The notes under the pieces: model-generated
The model's database searches: none
Seen by the model: only the letters and a program-made list of their open reading frames with translations
What the model was told of the DNA's origin: nothing
DNA from: Paenibacillus guangzhouensis
GTDB lineage: Bacteria > Bacillota > Bacilli > Paenibacillales > Paenibacillaceae
Length of the DNA stretch: 64,000 nt
Assembly: GCF_009363075.1 (NCBI RefSeq)
Contig: NZ_CP045293.1
Span: forward strand, 6,433,006-6,497,005
Direction of reading: 5' to 3'
Translations under genes and position numbers: made by a program
Shown: positions 35,185-43,536 of the stretch, in pieces
How the letters are laid out: each line of letters begins with the position of its first letter
Numbering within the stretch: the stretch's first letter is position 1

Positions 35185-35634
35185 TTGAATCATCAAGATA
35201 TCGATCAAGACTTACCTGAAAATTTCGAGGAGCTCAAAGCTTCCGCGAAACGTTCCTCGAATTGGAGAGAACGTCTGCGTGCAGCGGAAGCATTAGGACA
35301 ATACGACCACCCGCAGATTACGGCGATTCTGTCGCGCATGATGAAGCATGATCTTGTCTACCCTGTGCAAGAAGCAGCTTATCTCCAGCTGCGTGCGATG
35401 GGGGAGAACGTCCAAGCGCCGTCGCGGAATAAGCCTGAGCTGTTCAAGGGCATCTCCAAAATTATGCTCCGCATCAAGAAGAGCTTGCCGAAGGACCATA
35501 CGTACGAGCAGTTCAAAGAGAAAGTGAAGAAAATGCGAATCGACATCTACGATGCGTACGAAGGGGATAAGGGAGCGGAATTCGATCCATGGCTCGAGAA
35601 GCTGTGGCAATCGCTGGATACGCATAAGAAGTAA
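35185..35634 (+). CDS. HEAT-repeat domain protein
   Basis: A 149-aa soluble helical protein. Residues 30-75 contain HEAT-like helices (WRERLRAAEALGQYDHPQITAILSRMM, VYPVQEAAYLQLRAMG). The C-terminal half is basic and helical (ISKIMLRIKKSLPKD, FKEKVKKMRIDIYDAY). HEAT repeats usually bind proteins. It starts with TTG, with AAGGGGATC upstream. It is followed about 40 bases later by a small basic protein, probably on one transcript that ends at 35932. Confidence 0.82.
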   Translation: MNHQDIDQDLPENFEELKASAKRSSNWRERLRAAEALGQYDHPQITAILSRMMKHDLVYPVQEAAYLQLRAMGENVQAPSRNKPELFKGISKIMLRIKKSLPKDHTYEQFKEKVKKMRIDIYDAYEGDKGAEFDPWLEKLWQSLDTHKK

Positions 35635-35675
35635 TTGATGGACCCGGGGCTTCCTGGGTCGCTTGGAGTGATGGC

Positions 35676-35855
35676 ATGAGCAAGGCGAAAGGCAAGGGCG
35701 GAACGGGCCGCGGCACGGACAAAAAAGGCTGGAACCGTTGGCAGGCTGCTGCGAAGCGGGCTAAGAATGCGCCTAAACCGTATAAGAGTAAGGGAACGAA
35801 GAAGCCGCCCGATGCTCCAGATCCACTCGATCTGAAGAAGGGCGACAAGCTGTAA
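35676..35855 (+). CDS. Small very basic protein (59 aa), unknown function
   Basis: A 59-aa Lys/Gly/Pro-rich peptide: it starts MSKAKGKGGTGRGTDKKGWN, has a core WQAAAKRAKNAPKPYKSKG, and ends with DPLDLKKGDKL. It has no membrane segment. A near-poly-basic composition suggests contact with nucleic acid or with the ribosome, but I do not recognise a family. The start ATG at 35676 follows TTGGAGTG; a second ATG at 35671 meets a stop at once. Position between the HEAT protein and a strong terminator supports real co-transcription. Confidence 0.6.
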   Translation: MSKAKGKGGTGRGTDKKGWNRWQAAAKRAKNAPKPYKSKGTKKPPDAPDPLDLKKGDKL

Positions 35856-35893
35856 TCACGTTCCTGAAATGAATAAAGCAACAGCGCTAACAA

Positions 35894-35932
35894 AACGCGC
35901 CCGGTTCTTCCGTACGGAAGGCCGGGCGCGTT
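35894..35932. terminator. Long bidirectional terminator
   Basis: AACGCGCCCGG pairs with CCGGGCGCGTT and an inner CTTCC-GTAC-GGAAG extends the stem. It closes both converging transcripts. Confidence 0.85.
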
Positions 35933-35944
35933 CTGTTTTAACGC

Positions 35945-38900
35945 TTATTGAAGGGACTTGAGCAAGTTGTAAATCGCTTGCGTTGCTTCCGCACGGGAAG
36001 TGACGGCAGCCGGTACGAAGCTTCCGGCTTGACGGCCCGATAGCAGCTTCGCGTTCAGCGCCTCATTCACATAAGGGAGCGCCCATGTGCTGATCGCCGA
36101 AGCATCGGAGAGGGCTGCAGGAGCAGCGTCTGGCTTCTGCACCGCTTGACGTTCGTAAGCGTGAACGAGCATAACAGCCATCTCTTCTCGCGTGATGCTG
36201 CGATTCGGCTCGAAGGCTTGCGTGGACGCACCAGTCACAATGCCAGCCGCATAGGCTGCTGCGACTTCATCCGCATACCATGCGGAGCTTGCTACGTCGC
36301 TGAATGGAGCAGCTTCCGAAGCGGTGAGCCCAAGTGACCGCGTGAGCAATGCTGTGAATTCCGCACGGGTCACGGCTTGGGACGGAGCAAAGCGGGTGTT
36401 CGTCACGCCTGTGACGATGTGCTTCGCAGACAGCTCGCGAATCGTCTTGTAGGCCCAGTGCTCGGCACGGACGTCGTCATAAGACTTCTCGAGTGACAGC
36501 ACCGCGTATTGGCTGAAATGCGTAAGCTCAATGTCGATCGCCTTGCGATCTTGCGTTAGCTTTCCACCCAAGTACGTTAAGCTTCCATTCTCGAGTACTC
36601 GATAAATGCCTGCAAGGCTCGCTTCCATTCCTGTTGGAATTGGGAACGATACAGTAACTGGCTTGGCGAAGGTATTCAGCTTATACATCTTGCCGGCGCT
36701 ATCTGTGATGTAGAGGGATAGCTCGTACATCTTACCGCCCAGCGTATAGATGCCACTGTCTTGACGGCTTGCTTGCTGAAGCGTCTGATCTGCTTGTGCT
36801 GCAGCGATCGGCTCGACTGCGACCGTCATCGTCGCATTCTTGTCAGGTGAAGGCAGCAAGCCATTCAAGGCTTGGAAGAGTTCACTCGGAACGGTGAGCT
36901 TCACATGTTCTGCTTGGACGGTCAGCGAACGGCCATTCAACTCATCGGCTTGCGCTGCCGGCAAGATGACGCGGTTTTTCCCTTCCGTCAGTTCAATATC
37001 GACGGATGGTTTGTTGTTGTTCAGATCTTTATCTTGCACGGCGACAGCATCAGCTGGCAGCACTGGCTTGATCGGCGTTACGGCCTCTGGTGTCATTGTT
37101 TTACCCGTTGATCCTCCCGGCGTCGTCGTCGTTGAAGGCTCTGCACGGCGAACATTCACCACATATTCCTTGGTTGTTAGGCGATCAGGCGCCGTAACGA
37201 ATAAGACGATACGATTGTCGCCTACCTGCAAGTCAGATCCTCCGGTCACGAGAACCGTCGCTGCAGGGTCTTGTGTGCCGTAAGTCACTTTCGCGACGGA
37301 TGTCGCGTTCGATACCTGTATCGTGTAATTCAACTTGTTCGGATCAAATCCGTTCACCTGGGTGCCGTTAATCCGTAGATCCGATAGATTTGCGTTAGAC
37401 AATACGGCTTCAGGTTGTCTTGTTACCGTGATGTGGTAGATAAGCTTTGTGATGCCGTCTTGTGCCGTTACCGTAACAGTCATCGGGTTCTCACCGATTA
37501 CAAGTGCTTCACCACCGTCCACGGTTACCGTTGCAAGTTGATCTGCAGCCATATACGTCACGGCAGCTACTGATGTCTCATAAGGAACGGTGACGGCATA
37601 GTCGAGCTTATTCGGCACGAAGTCTGCGATGGCCGTGCCATTGACGTTCAGTTGAAGCAGGGTAGCGTCGGACGGAAGCGGAGCGTCCGCACGATGGACA
37701 CGAATGACGTAGGATGTGGTGCGGCCATCAATGGCCGTGACGGTAACCGTTACGTTATTGTCGCCCACTTGTAGGTTGTCGCCGCCGTTCACGGTGACTG
37801 TAGCGCCCGCATGCTCCGCTGTATAAGTCACATCAACCTTCGTCGTCGCATGGGATACGTTCATCGTGTAGTCGAACTTATCCGGCGCGAAGCCTGCCAC
37901 GGTTGTGCCGTCGACGCGCAGGTCAAGCAGCTGTGCGCTCGGGCTTGCTATTTTCTCGCCCGTAAAATCGATCTCGCTCATGCTCGTGAATTTCTTTGTC
38001 TTATCCGTGTTGTAGGTGCCAGTAACTAAGAATTTCACGTATCGTCCTTGCAGTTTCTTGTCTAGCGCAACGAAATCTTTGTAGACCGTGCCTGCCCATG
38101 TCTTGCCGAAGGTTCCGGTTGCCTTATTGGCAGCGTCGCCTAAGAATGCAGGATCGCTCAGGTCGGTTAGCTTGTTAGAAGCATACAATTCGAACTCCTT
38201 CGGGAATTCCATCGCGGACTGATTCAGACGGCTCGTACGCTGGATACCGCTCAACTGATAGGAATCCTCCATGTCGATGATGACCCAATGCGGGAAATCC
38301 GGTACGGGATCTTGCCACTTGGAATGCCAAATCGTTGTCTGATCGCCGTCCAGAATGTTCGCCGCGTAGGCATTTTCGTTGTCAGCATAAGAACTGAAGG
38401 TGTCGATCGTAAAACCTGTTTTTGGGATGAAGCTGTAGATGACATTTCCTTTTGCAGTCTGCAGTACCCACATGAGATCGACACAGGCTTGGTCAATTTT
38501 CATGGCTTCATCCGTTGCCTTTAGAGCATGTGCTGCTGCCAGTTGTGTCTCTAGCTCGCTTTTGGTCTGTGCCGGAAGCGACAACCCCTTCGTTGCTCCG
38601 ATATAAGCGATGAATTGCTCGGCTTCCGTGATTTTCGCCGTTAACTGCTCATAGGTATAGAGCGTTTGCGATTGATAGGAGTCGGATAACGCTTTGGCTT
38701 CCGTTGCGGACAGCGCGCGTTTCCAAATTCTTAGATCGTCGAGCGTTACACTCGCCCCGCCGTTATTTTTCTTGCCGTCGGCGCCAAGTATGATATTAAA
38801 CGCCGTATCCATGTTAGTTGTCCCGAGGATAGAGATATCCTTGGTTGCTTTGGCAGCACCGTCAACATACGTCGTTGCCGTCTTGTTCTCCCGATCGACG

Positions 38901-41020
38901 GAAATCGTGAAGTGGTGCCATTCTGATCCTACGCCATTCGCGGAGTAATCGATCCGATTGCCGCCGCCAGCCATATTGAGCGTCATGTTGTTCGTTGTCG
39001 CAGGTCCAATATAGTAACCGACATTGGCGCCCGAGTTCCAATCTTTGTTGGAGAAGATCGTCTGATCGCCGGCCAGATTCCCTGTATGCCAGAACGATAC
39101 CGTGAAGCTCTCACTGCCGAACTTCAAGTCCGAGCGGTTACCAAGGTCCACATAGTTGCTGTTGCCTGCCGGAATGCTGATCGCTTTGCCGGATTTGCCT
39201 TCGACGAAGGACGCAGTGCCAACCTTGGTTGCTAGGCCAGTTACCCCCACCGCGCTATCGCTCAGATCATCATCGAATTTCATTTCAGATACGAGCTGAT
39301 TCCACATCGTCGTCGGATCGATTGGCGTAAGCTCCGGTGGTGTCCCGCCCGTCGCGAAGGAAGCCTGTAGTGCTGTGCTCTTGTTGCCATAAGCATCAAC
39401 CGCTGTAATTGTCGCCAAATAAGAGGTTGCGGCAGCAAGTCCGCTCATCGGGATATTCATCTTGTTCGGAATCGGGGAGAAATAGTAATCCGATAGCACG
39501 TTATAGGATTTAACCGTCGCGCCTGTGCGTTTATTCAATACTTTGATCTCGTAATGATGCATCGATTGATCATCTTTGGCTTGACGGAAGGATAGCACTT
39601 GCGTGTCATTCGCGCCTGCCGTCACTTGAAGCTCGGGATTGGCAGGGAACTGCGGTGCAGTTGTGTTCCGGTTGTTCGTGGTGTAGGTGAAGTTGTTCTT
39701 AATTTCATCTTTCGTATTGCCTTGCAACTTGACGACCCACTTCTTGCCCGCCAGTGCGCCCGCACTATTAAACGGCAATTCGGAAGGTCCTTGCCATACG
39801 CCGCCTTTATAGATCGAGCCCGGATCGCCATTGAATTCGACGCGTTCGATCTCGACCCGATCCGCATAAACTTCGATGAATTGCGCCTGGTTCACAGGGA
39901 ACTCGAATCGCCCATCGGCCAGACCCTCGTTCGTTACGGCCGAATAGCCATGGTCGACCTCGATATACGACATCGAACCCAGATTGATGGATGTGAAATC
40001 CTTCTGATGGATGGAGCGGTCATCATTAATGTTCAGGTGGGAATGACCTGTTAAGACGAACACCTGCGGGTAATCCTTCAGGTCCGCATACAGGTTCGGG
40101 TTGGATGTCTGCTGACCGTCCATGACCGTACCGGAAACAGGGTGGTGCAGCGTAATGAAGATCGGCTTGTTCAGATTCGTCGGGTCGCTTGTAATCTCTG
40201 CGAGACGTCCTTTGAGCCAGTTCCGCTGCGCGGTGTCGCCATTGTAGTTGTTGCCGTTGACGAAGAAGAAGGAGTAGCCCCCGATGGTCTTCTCATAATA
40301 GCCGTTCGACTGGGTGGTGAACCATTCTGGCGGGTAGTTATTCGTTGCCGTCGAGACCTTATCGTCATGATTCCCCATCGCGAATTGCACACGTGTATCC
40401 GTCATGTTCGTGCGGTTCAGCTGCTCTTGGAAAATATCCCGTACAATTGCATGATTTGCACCGATGCCTTCTCCATTGTCATTGATCGCGTCGCCTGCGA
40501 TGACAATCGCATCTGGCTTTTTGAAAATCGAAGAGATGACATCGAAATTGCTCGTATATCGCTCGCGAACCTTCGCTAAAGCTTCGTTCGAGTTGCCGTT
40601 CGGGTCACCTTTGGAGGAGCCGATATGCACGTCTGACATCGCTACAAATTCCAGTAATGGCTTGTCCGCCGATTTGATAATGTAACCATACGTGCCTGCG
40701 GTGCTCCAGATGCCGTCTTTCAAGGCACGGACCGATACGTTCGTGGATTCGGAGAGGACGATTGGTGCCCCATCGAACTTTAGGCTTGTCTCATCTGGCA
40801 TCGTCCCATCGAGCGTATAGTAGACATCGGCGCCTGGGGTGCTGCTGCTCAGCGTGATGGATACCGATTGCTCGTAGCGACCTGCAGGCTTAGATGCAAC
40901 CGGCTTGTCAACCGTTGCAGCGGCAAGGGCAGCGGGGATGTAGATGACGCCCGTGGAATACATAGCGGAGAAAGCGATAGTTCCCGCCATGCATGCAGAT
41001 AACAATTTCTTGACCTTCAA
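35945..41020 (-). CDS. Large SLH-anchored surface metallophosphoesterase with carbohydrate-binding modules
   Basis: A 1691-aa exported protein. Signal peptide residues 1-33; a chitobiase C-terminal-like domain at about 40-110 (TPGADVYYTLDGTMPD); calcineurin-type phosphoesterase at about 120-370 with DVHIG, GDAINDNGE, GNHDD, LHHP and GHSH; FN3 at about 470-560; LamG/concanavalin-like at 580-770; F5/8C discoidin at about 880-1010 (NILDGDQTTIWHS, HWVIIDMED); three cadherin-like beta-sandwich repeats at about 1030-1290 (LRVDGTTVAGF and two copies); and three SLH domains at about 1513-1691. It uses a TTG start with AAAGGAGG nine bases upstream. It shares the phosphoesterase-plus-SLH plan with the gene at 27479 but has carbohydrate-binding modules instead of lamin-tail domains. 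Confidence 0.9.
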   Translation of the reverse strand: MKVKKLLSACMAGTIAFSAMYSTGVIYIPAALAAATVDKPVASKPAGRYEQSVSITLSSSTPGADVYYTLDGTMPDETSLKFDGAPIVLSESTNVSVRALKDGIWSTAGTYGYIIKSADKPLLEFVAMSDVHIGSSKGDPNGNSNEALAKVRERYTSNFDVISSIFKKPDAIVIAGDAINDNGEGIGANHAIVRDIFQEQLNRTNMTDTRVQFAMGNHDDKVSTATNNYPPEWFTTQSNGYYEKTIGGYSFFFVNGNNYNGDTAQRNWLKGRLAEITSDPTNLNKPIFITLHHPVSGTVMDGQQTSNPNLYADLKDYPQVFVLTGHSHLNINDDRSIHQKDFTSINLGSMSYIEVDHGYSAVTNEGLADGRFEFPVNQAQFIEVYADRVEIERVEFNGDPGSIYKGGVWQGPSELPFNSAGALAGKKWVVKLQGNTKDEIKNNFTYTTNNRNTTAPQFPANPELQVTAGANDTQVLSFRQAKDDQSMHHYEIKVLNKRTGATVKSYNVLSDYYFSPIPNKMNIPMSGLAAATSYLATITAVDAYGNKSTALQASFATGGTPPELTPIDPTTMWNQLVSEMKFDDDLSDSAVGVTGLATKVGTASFVEGKSGKAISIPAGNSNYVDLGNRSDLKFGSESFTVSFWHTGNLAGDQTIFSNKDWNSGANVGYYIGPATTNNMTLNMAGGGNRIDYSANGVGSEWHHFTISVDRENKTATTYVDGAAKATKDISILGTTNMDTAFNIILGADGKKNNGGASVTLDDLRIWKRALSATEAKALSDSYQSQTLYTYEQLTAKITEAEQFIAYIGATKGLSLPAQTKSELETQLAAAHALKATDEAMKIDQACVDLMWVLQTAKGNVIYSFIPKTGFTIDTFSSYADNENAYAANILDGDQTTIWHSKWQDPVPDFPHWVIIDMEDSYQLSGIQRTSRLNQSAMEFPKEFELYASNKLTDLSDPAFLGDAANKATGTFGKTWAGTVYKDFVALDKKLQGRYVKFLVTGTYNTDKTKKFTSMSEIDFTGEKIASPSAQLLDLRVDGTTVAGFAPDKFDYTMNVSHATTKVDVTYTAEHAGATVTVNGGDNLQVGDNNVTVTVTAIDGRTTSYVIRVHRADAPLPSDATLLQLNVNGTAIADFVPNKLDYAVTVPYETSVAAVTYMAADQLATVTVDGGEALVIGENPMTVTVTAQDGITKLIYHITVTRQPEAVLSNANLSDLRINGTQVNGFDPNKLNYTIQVSNATSVAKVTYGTQDPAATVLVTGGSDLQVGDNRIVLFVTAPDRLTTKEYVVNVRRAEPSTTTTPGGSTGKTMTPEAVTPIKPVLPADAVAVQDKDLNNNKPSVDIELTEGKNRVILPAAQADELNGRSLTVQAEHVKLTVPSELFQALNGLLPSPDKNATMTVAVEPIAAAQADQTLQQASRQDSGIYTLGGKMYELSLYITDSAGKMYKLNTFAKPVTVSFPIPTGMEASLAGIYRVLENGSLTYLGGKLTQDRKAIDIELTHFSQYAVLSLEKSYDDVRAEHWAYKTIRELSAKHIVTGVTNTRFAPSQAVTRAEFTALLTRSLGLTASEAAPFSDVASSAWYADEVAAAYAAGIVTGASTQAFEPNRSITREEMAVMLVHAYERQAVQKPDAAPAALSDASAISTWALPYVNEALNAKLLSGRQAGSFVPAAVTSRAEATQAIYNLLKSLQ

Positions 41021-41040
41021 TGTTGGAATCCTCCTTTGGA

Positions 41041-41416
41041 TTGCGTTAATAGAAGACGGGTGGACTAGAATCGTTCAACGCCATGGACGCTGATTATGTG
41101 GATAGGTCAGATGATTCGTTCGCGCAGTGGCATGTCCCTCCTTATTAAAAACAAATACAAAGCGCCAATTTTCGTTGTTTTGTTGTTGTTTTTGTTGGTT
41201 TTAATGAATTTTAAGTTTGGATTGTTTGTTGGTTGTTAACTGAATCTATTGATTTTGTAAATATCCAGATGGGGGAGGTGTTCATAATTACTTCATAATG
41301 CGATCATCTTTCGCTAACAATTCGGGATTACATTGAAGGACAAATACACGACATAACATTTAACGAAGCTATTATTTCGTAGTGTTAAATTGTTCTTGCT
41401 TGGGGGAAGACGATCG
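41041..41416. other. Intergenic region with an operator-like dyad before the permease
   Basis: About 375 bases separate the divergent phosphoesterase and permease genes. Most of it is T/G-rich low-complexity sequence with no gene. ATTTAAC (41358-41364) pairs with GTTAAAT (41384-41390), with an inner ACGAA/TTCGT, ending 12 bases before the permease ribosome site. This could be a 5'-UTR hairpin or an operator. No Zur, Fur or cre consensus is visible. Confidence 0.45.
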
Positions 41417-42361
41417 ATGATAGGTTTTCTTAACGATTTTCGTACGATGGTAATCGGGATATTATTGGAGTCCTTTCCGTTTGTACTCATAGGCGTCATA
41501 TTATCCGCGCTGCTCCAGACATTTGTCAGCGATCAGACGCTGCAGCGCTTCATCCCGAAGCGAACCGTGACAGGCATATTGTTCGGCTGCCTGCTCGGCA
41601 TTGTTTTTCCTCTATGCGAATGCGGTCTGATTCCGGTCGTTCACCGCTTAATCCGCAAAGGGATGCCGCCATATATCGGCATCGTCTTCATGATGGCGGG
41701 GCCCGTCATTAACCCGGTTGTCTATGCATCCACGTATGTCGCCTTCCAGTCGCATCCGGAAGTGCCGCTTTTTCGCATCTTGCTGGCCTTTGCTGCCGCG
41801 GCAGTCATCGGGTTGTGGGCAGCGCACAGCATGGGGGAATCAGCCCTGCGAACGCCATCCAGCGCGATAACGGAATCGGCTGCAGCCGCGGTCAGTCAGT
41901 CCGCGAAGCGCAAGCAACACCGTATGAATCAAGCCGTTCCTAGAACGCACTGGCTTCACCAACTGCACGAGACACTTGAACATGCTGCGATCGAACTATT
42001 CGATGTGGGCAAATTCCTCGTCTTGGGCGCGACGATTACTGCGCTGCTGCAGACCGTCGTGAGCCGACAATGGATGCTTTCGCTCGGTGAAGGGGAGGGG
42101 GCCGCTCATTTGTTCATGATGGCACTGTCCTATATTTTATCGATCTGCTCTACAGCGGATGCGTTCGTCGCCGTAACGTTTAGTCCGGATTTCAGCTTTG
42201 GCTCGCTGCTTGCCTTTCTCGTATTCGGCGCGATGTTCGATATAAAGAGTACGCTGATGCTGCTGAAAGTCTTCCGTGCGAAGACTGTATTCACGGTCAT
42301 GGCGATGGCTGCAGTCGTTATTCTCGTCGGTTCGATCCTAGTGGATCAGTTGTATTACTAA
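41417..42361 (+). CDS. Permease of the YraQ/DUF318 family
   Basis: A 314-aa membrane protein with about eight transmembrane helices. Family landmarks are ESFPFVLIGVILSALLQ, the Cys-containing FPLCECGLIPVVHRLIRKG and the repeat MMAGPVINPVV, plus a second-half copy around SICSTADAFVAV. Proteins of this family transport or handle metal or arsenic-like species; ArsP is a member. A charged, Ala/Ser-rich cytoplasmic loop separates the halves. The ATG at 41417 follows TGGGGGAAG; the TTG at 41390 lacks a site. The TIGR03943 gene follows 28 bases later, a pairing seen in many Bacillales genomes. Confidence 0.9.
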   Translation: MIGFLNDFRTMVIGILLESFPFVLIGVILSALLQTFVSDQTLQRFIPKRTVTGILFGCLLGIVFPLCECGLIPVVHRLIRKGMPPYIGIVFMMAGPVINPVVYASTYVAFQSHPEVPLFRILLAFAAAAVIGLWAAHSMGESALRTPSSAITESAAAAVSQSAKRKQHRMNQAVPRTHWLHQLHETLEHAAIELFDVGKFLVLGATITALLQTVVSRQWMLSLGEGEGAAHLFMMALSYILSICSTADAFVAVTFSPDFSFGSLLAFLVFGAMFDIKSTLMLLKVFRAKTVFTVMAMAAVVILVGSILVDQLYY

Positions 42362-42389
42362 TAAATGATGAAGAGGAGGAGGGCCTCTT

Positions 42390-43328
42390 ATGAGCACATG
42401 GTCTATGTTCACACACCGCTTGATTCGTGCGATCGTCTTGTCTGCATTCGTACTATTTATCGTACAGGCGCTTCGGACAGATGCATTGATCTATTTTGTC
42501 GCGCCGAGAATGATGATCTGGGTGAAATGCCTTGCCATCGGGCTGTACGTGCTCGCAATGCATCAGTTCTATCTGGCCGTTCGAGATGTGCTGCGTCGTC
42601 GAAATCAGGTGGGGAAGGTCGAAGCGCATTGCACTTGTTCATCACATCATCACCACCATCACCACCATCACCACCACCATCACCACCATCACCAGAATCT
42701 GTTGAGCACCTGGATCACATACGGCGCCTTAATCATACCGCTCGCGCTGACGTTTATTTTTCCGAATCAAGCGCTTGGCAGCCAAATGGCGGCCCAGAAG
42801 GGTTTGAACCTGACACCTTCGAGCATCTTGGTCTCGTCGAATGCGAATGACACAGCCCCGGAATCGTCGTCCGAGATAAGTTTGGCCTTTCCATCGAATG
42901 AGTCAACGCGGCCTTATGCCAAGCTAGCGGCAGAATTGGTCGGTCAGCCGGTAATCACGATTCCCGAAGACTACTATATCGAGTCGCTGACCTCGCTTGA
43001 CTTGTACAAGCAGCGTTTTATCGGCAAAAAGGTGGAACTGAAGGGGTATATATACCGTGCGGAGGGAATGAACGAGAACCAGTTCGCGATTGGCCGATTT
43101 TCCATGCGCTGCTGCGTTGCGGACACCGTACCGTTGGCCCTTTTGGCTGAAGTCGATAACGCCAAGGCGTGGAAGGATGACATGTACGTCGTTGCGCTTG
43201 GGGAGATTGCACTGAGGACTTATGCGGGGAAAACGGTACCGACGCTCGTAATCAAATCTATCGAAGAAAATTCGGATGCATTGCCATCCAATCCCTATGT
43301 GCATCAGAACCCGTATTTCGGAACTTGA
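42390..43328 (+). CDS. TIGR03943/DUF1980-family protein with a 16-histidine tract
   Basis: A 312-aa partner of the YraQ-type permease. N-terminal TM helices at about 12-30 and 42-62 precede a loop with HCTCSS and sixteen consecutive histidines (codons 42645-42692), then TM3 (LLSTWITYGALIIPLALTFIF) and an external DUF1980 domain (LKGYIYRAEGMNENQFAIGR, RCCVADTVPL, YVVALGE). Family members carry Cys- and His-rich loops and are coupled to metal permeases. The pure histidine run is unusually long and natural, because the codons mix CAT and CAC. It suggests metal (Zn, Ni, Co or Cu) buffering or sensing beside the permease. The start ATG follows GAGGAGGAG. Confidence 0.88.
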   Translation: MSTWSMFTHRLIRAIVLSAFVLFIVQALRTDALIYFVAPRMMIWVKCLAIGLYVLAMHQFYLAVRDVLRRRNQVGKVEAHCTCSSHHHHHHHHHHHHHHHHQNLLSTWITYGALIIPLALTFIFPNQALGSQMAAQKGLNLTPSSILVSSNANDTAPESSSEISLAFPSNESTRPYAKLAAELVGQPVITIPEDYYIESLTSLDLYKQRFIGKKVELKGYIYRAEGMNENQFAIGRFSMRCCVADTVPLALLAEVDNAKAWKDDMYVVALGEIALRTYAGKTVPTLVIKSIEENSDALPSNPYVHQNPYFGT

Positions 43329-43451
43329 CGATAATCCGGCGTATAACCCGCTGTCGATCCAAATAAAAGTCTCAGCGGTGGGAATGCGCGCCTTATCCTG
43401 CTTTTTCTCCGCTATATAGCAACACCTATCACTTCAATCTCTTGGGGAGCA

Positions 43452-43460
43452 TGGTATAAT
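43452..43460 (+). promoter_or_regulatory. Extended -10 promoter of the MATE gene
   Basis: TGGTATAAT is a TGn-extended consensus -10. The -35 region TTCAAT 16 bases upstream is weak. Transcription would begin near 43467. Confidence 0.6.
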
Positions 43461-43494
43461 CGTTATGTTACAGCGAGGATGTCAAGGGGGGACC

Positions 43495-43536
43495 TTGACC
43501 CAGGCAGAATACGACCCAAAAGAGATGATAGAGTGA
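43495..43536 (+). CDS. Possible 13-aa leader peptide before the MATE exporter
   Basis: A TTG-initiated 13-codon frame directly follows a strong AAGGGGGG site. It ends in TGA overlapping the GTG start of the exporter (GTGA). The arrangement favours translational coupling or attenuation. The peptide itself has no known motif. Confidence 0.35.
   Translation: MTQAEYDPKEMIE

Noticed and set aside
41041..41416. Zur or Fur box before the metal-permease-like operon
   Set aside because: No TCGTAATnATTACGA- or TGATAATnATTATCA-like sequence was found.
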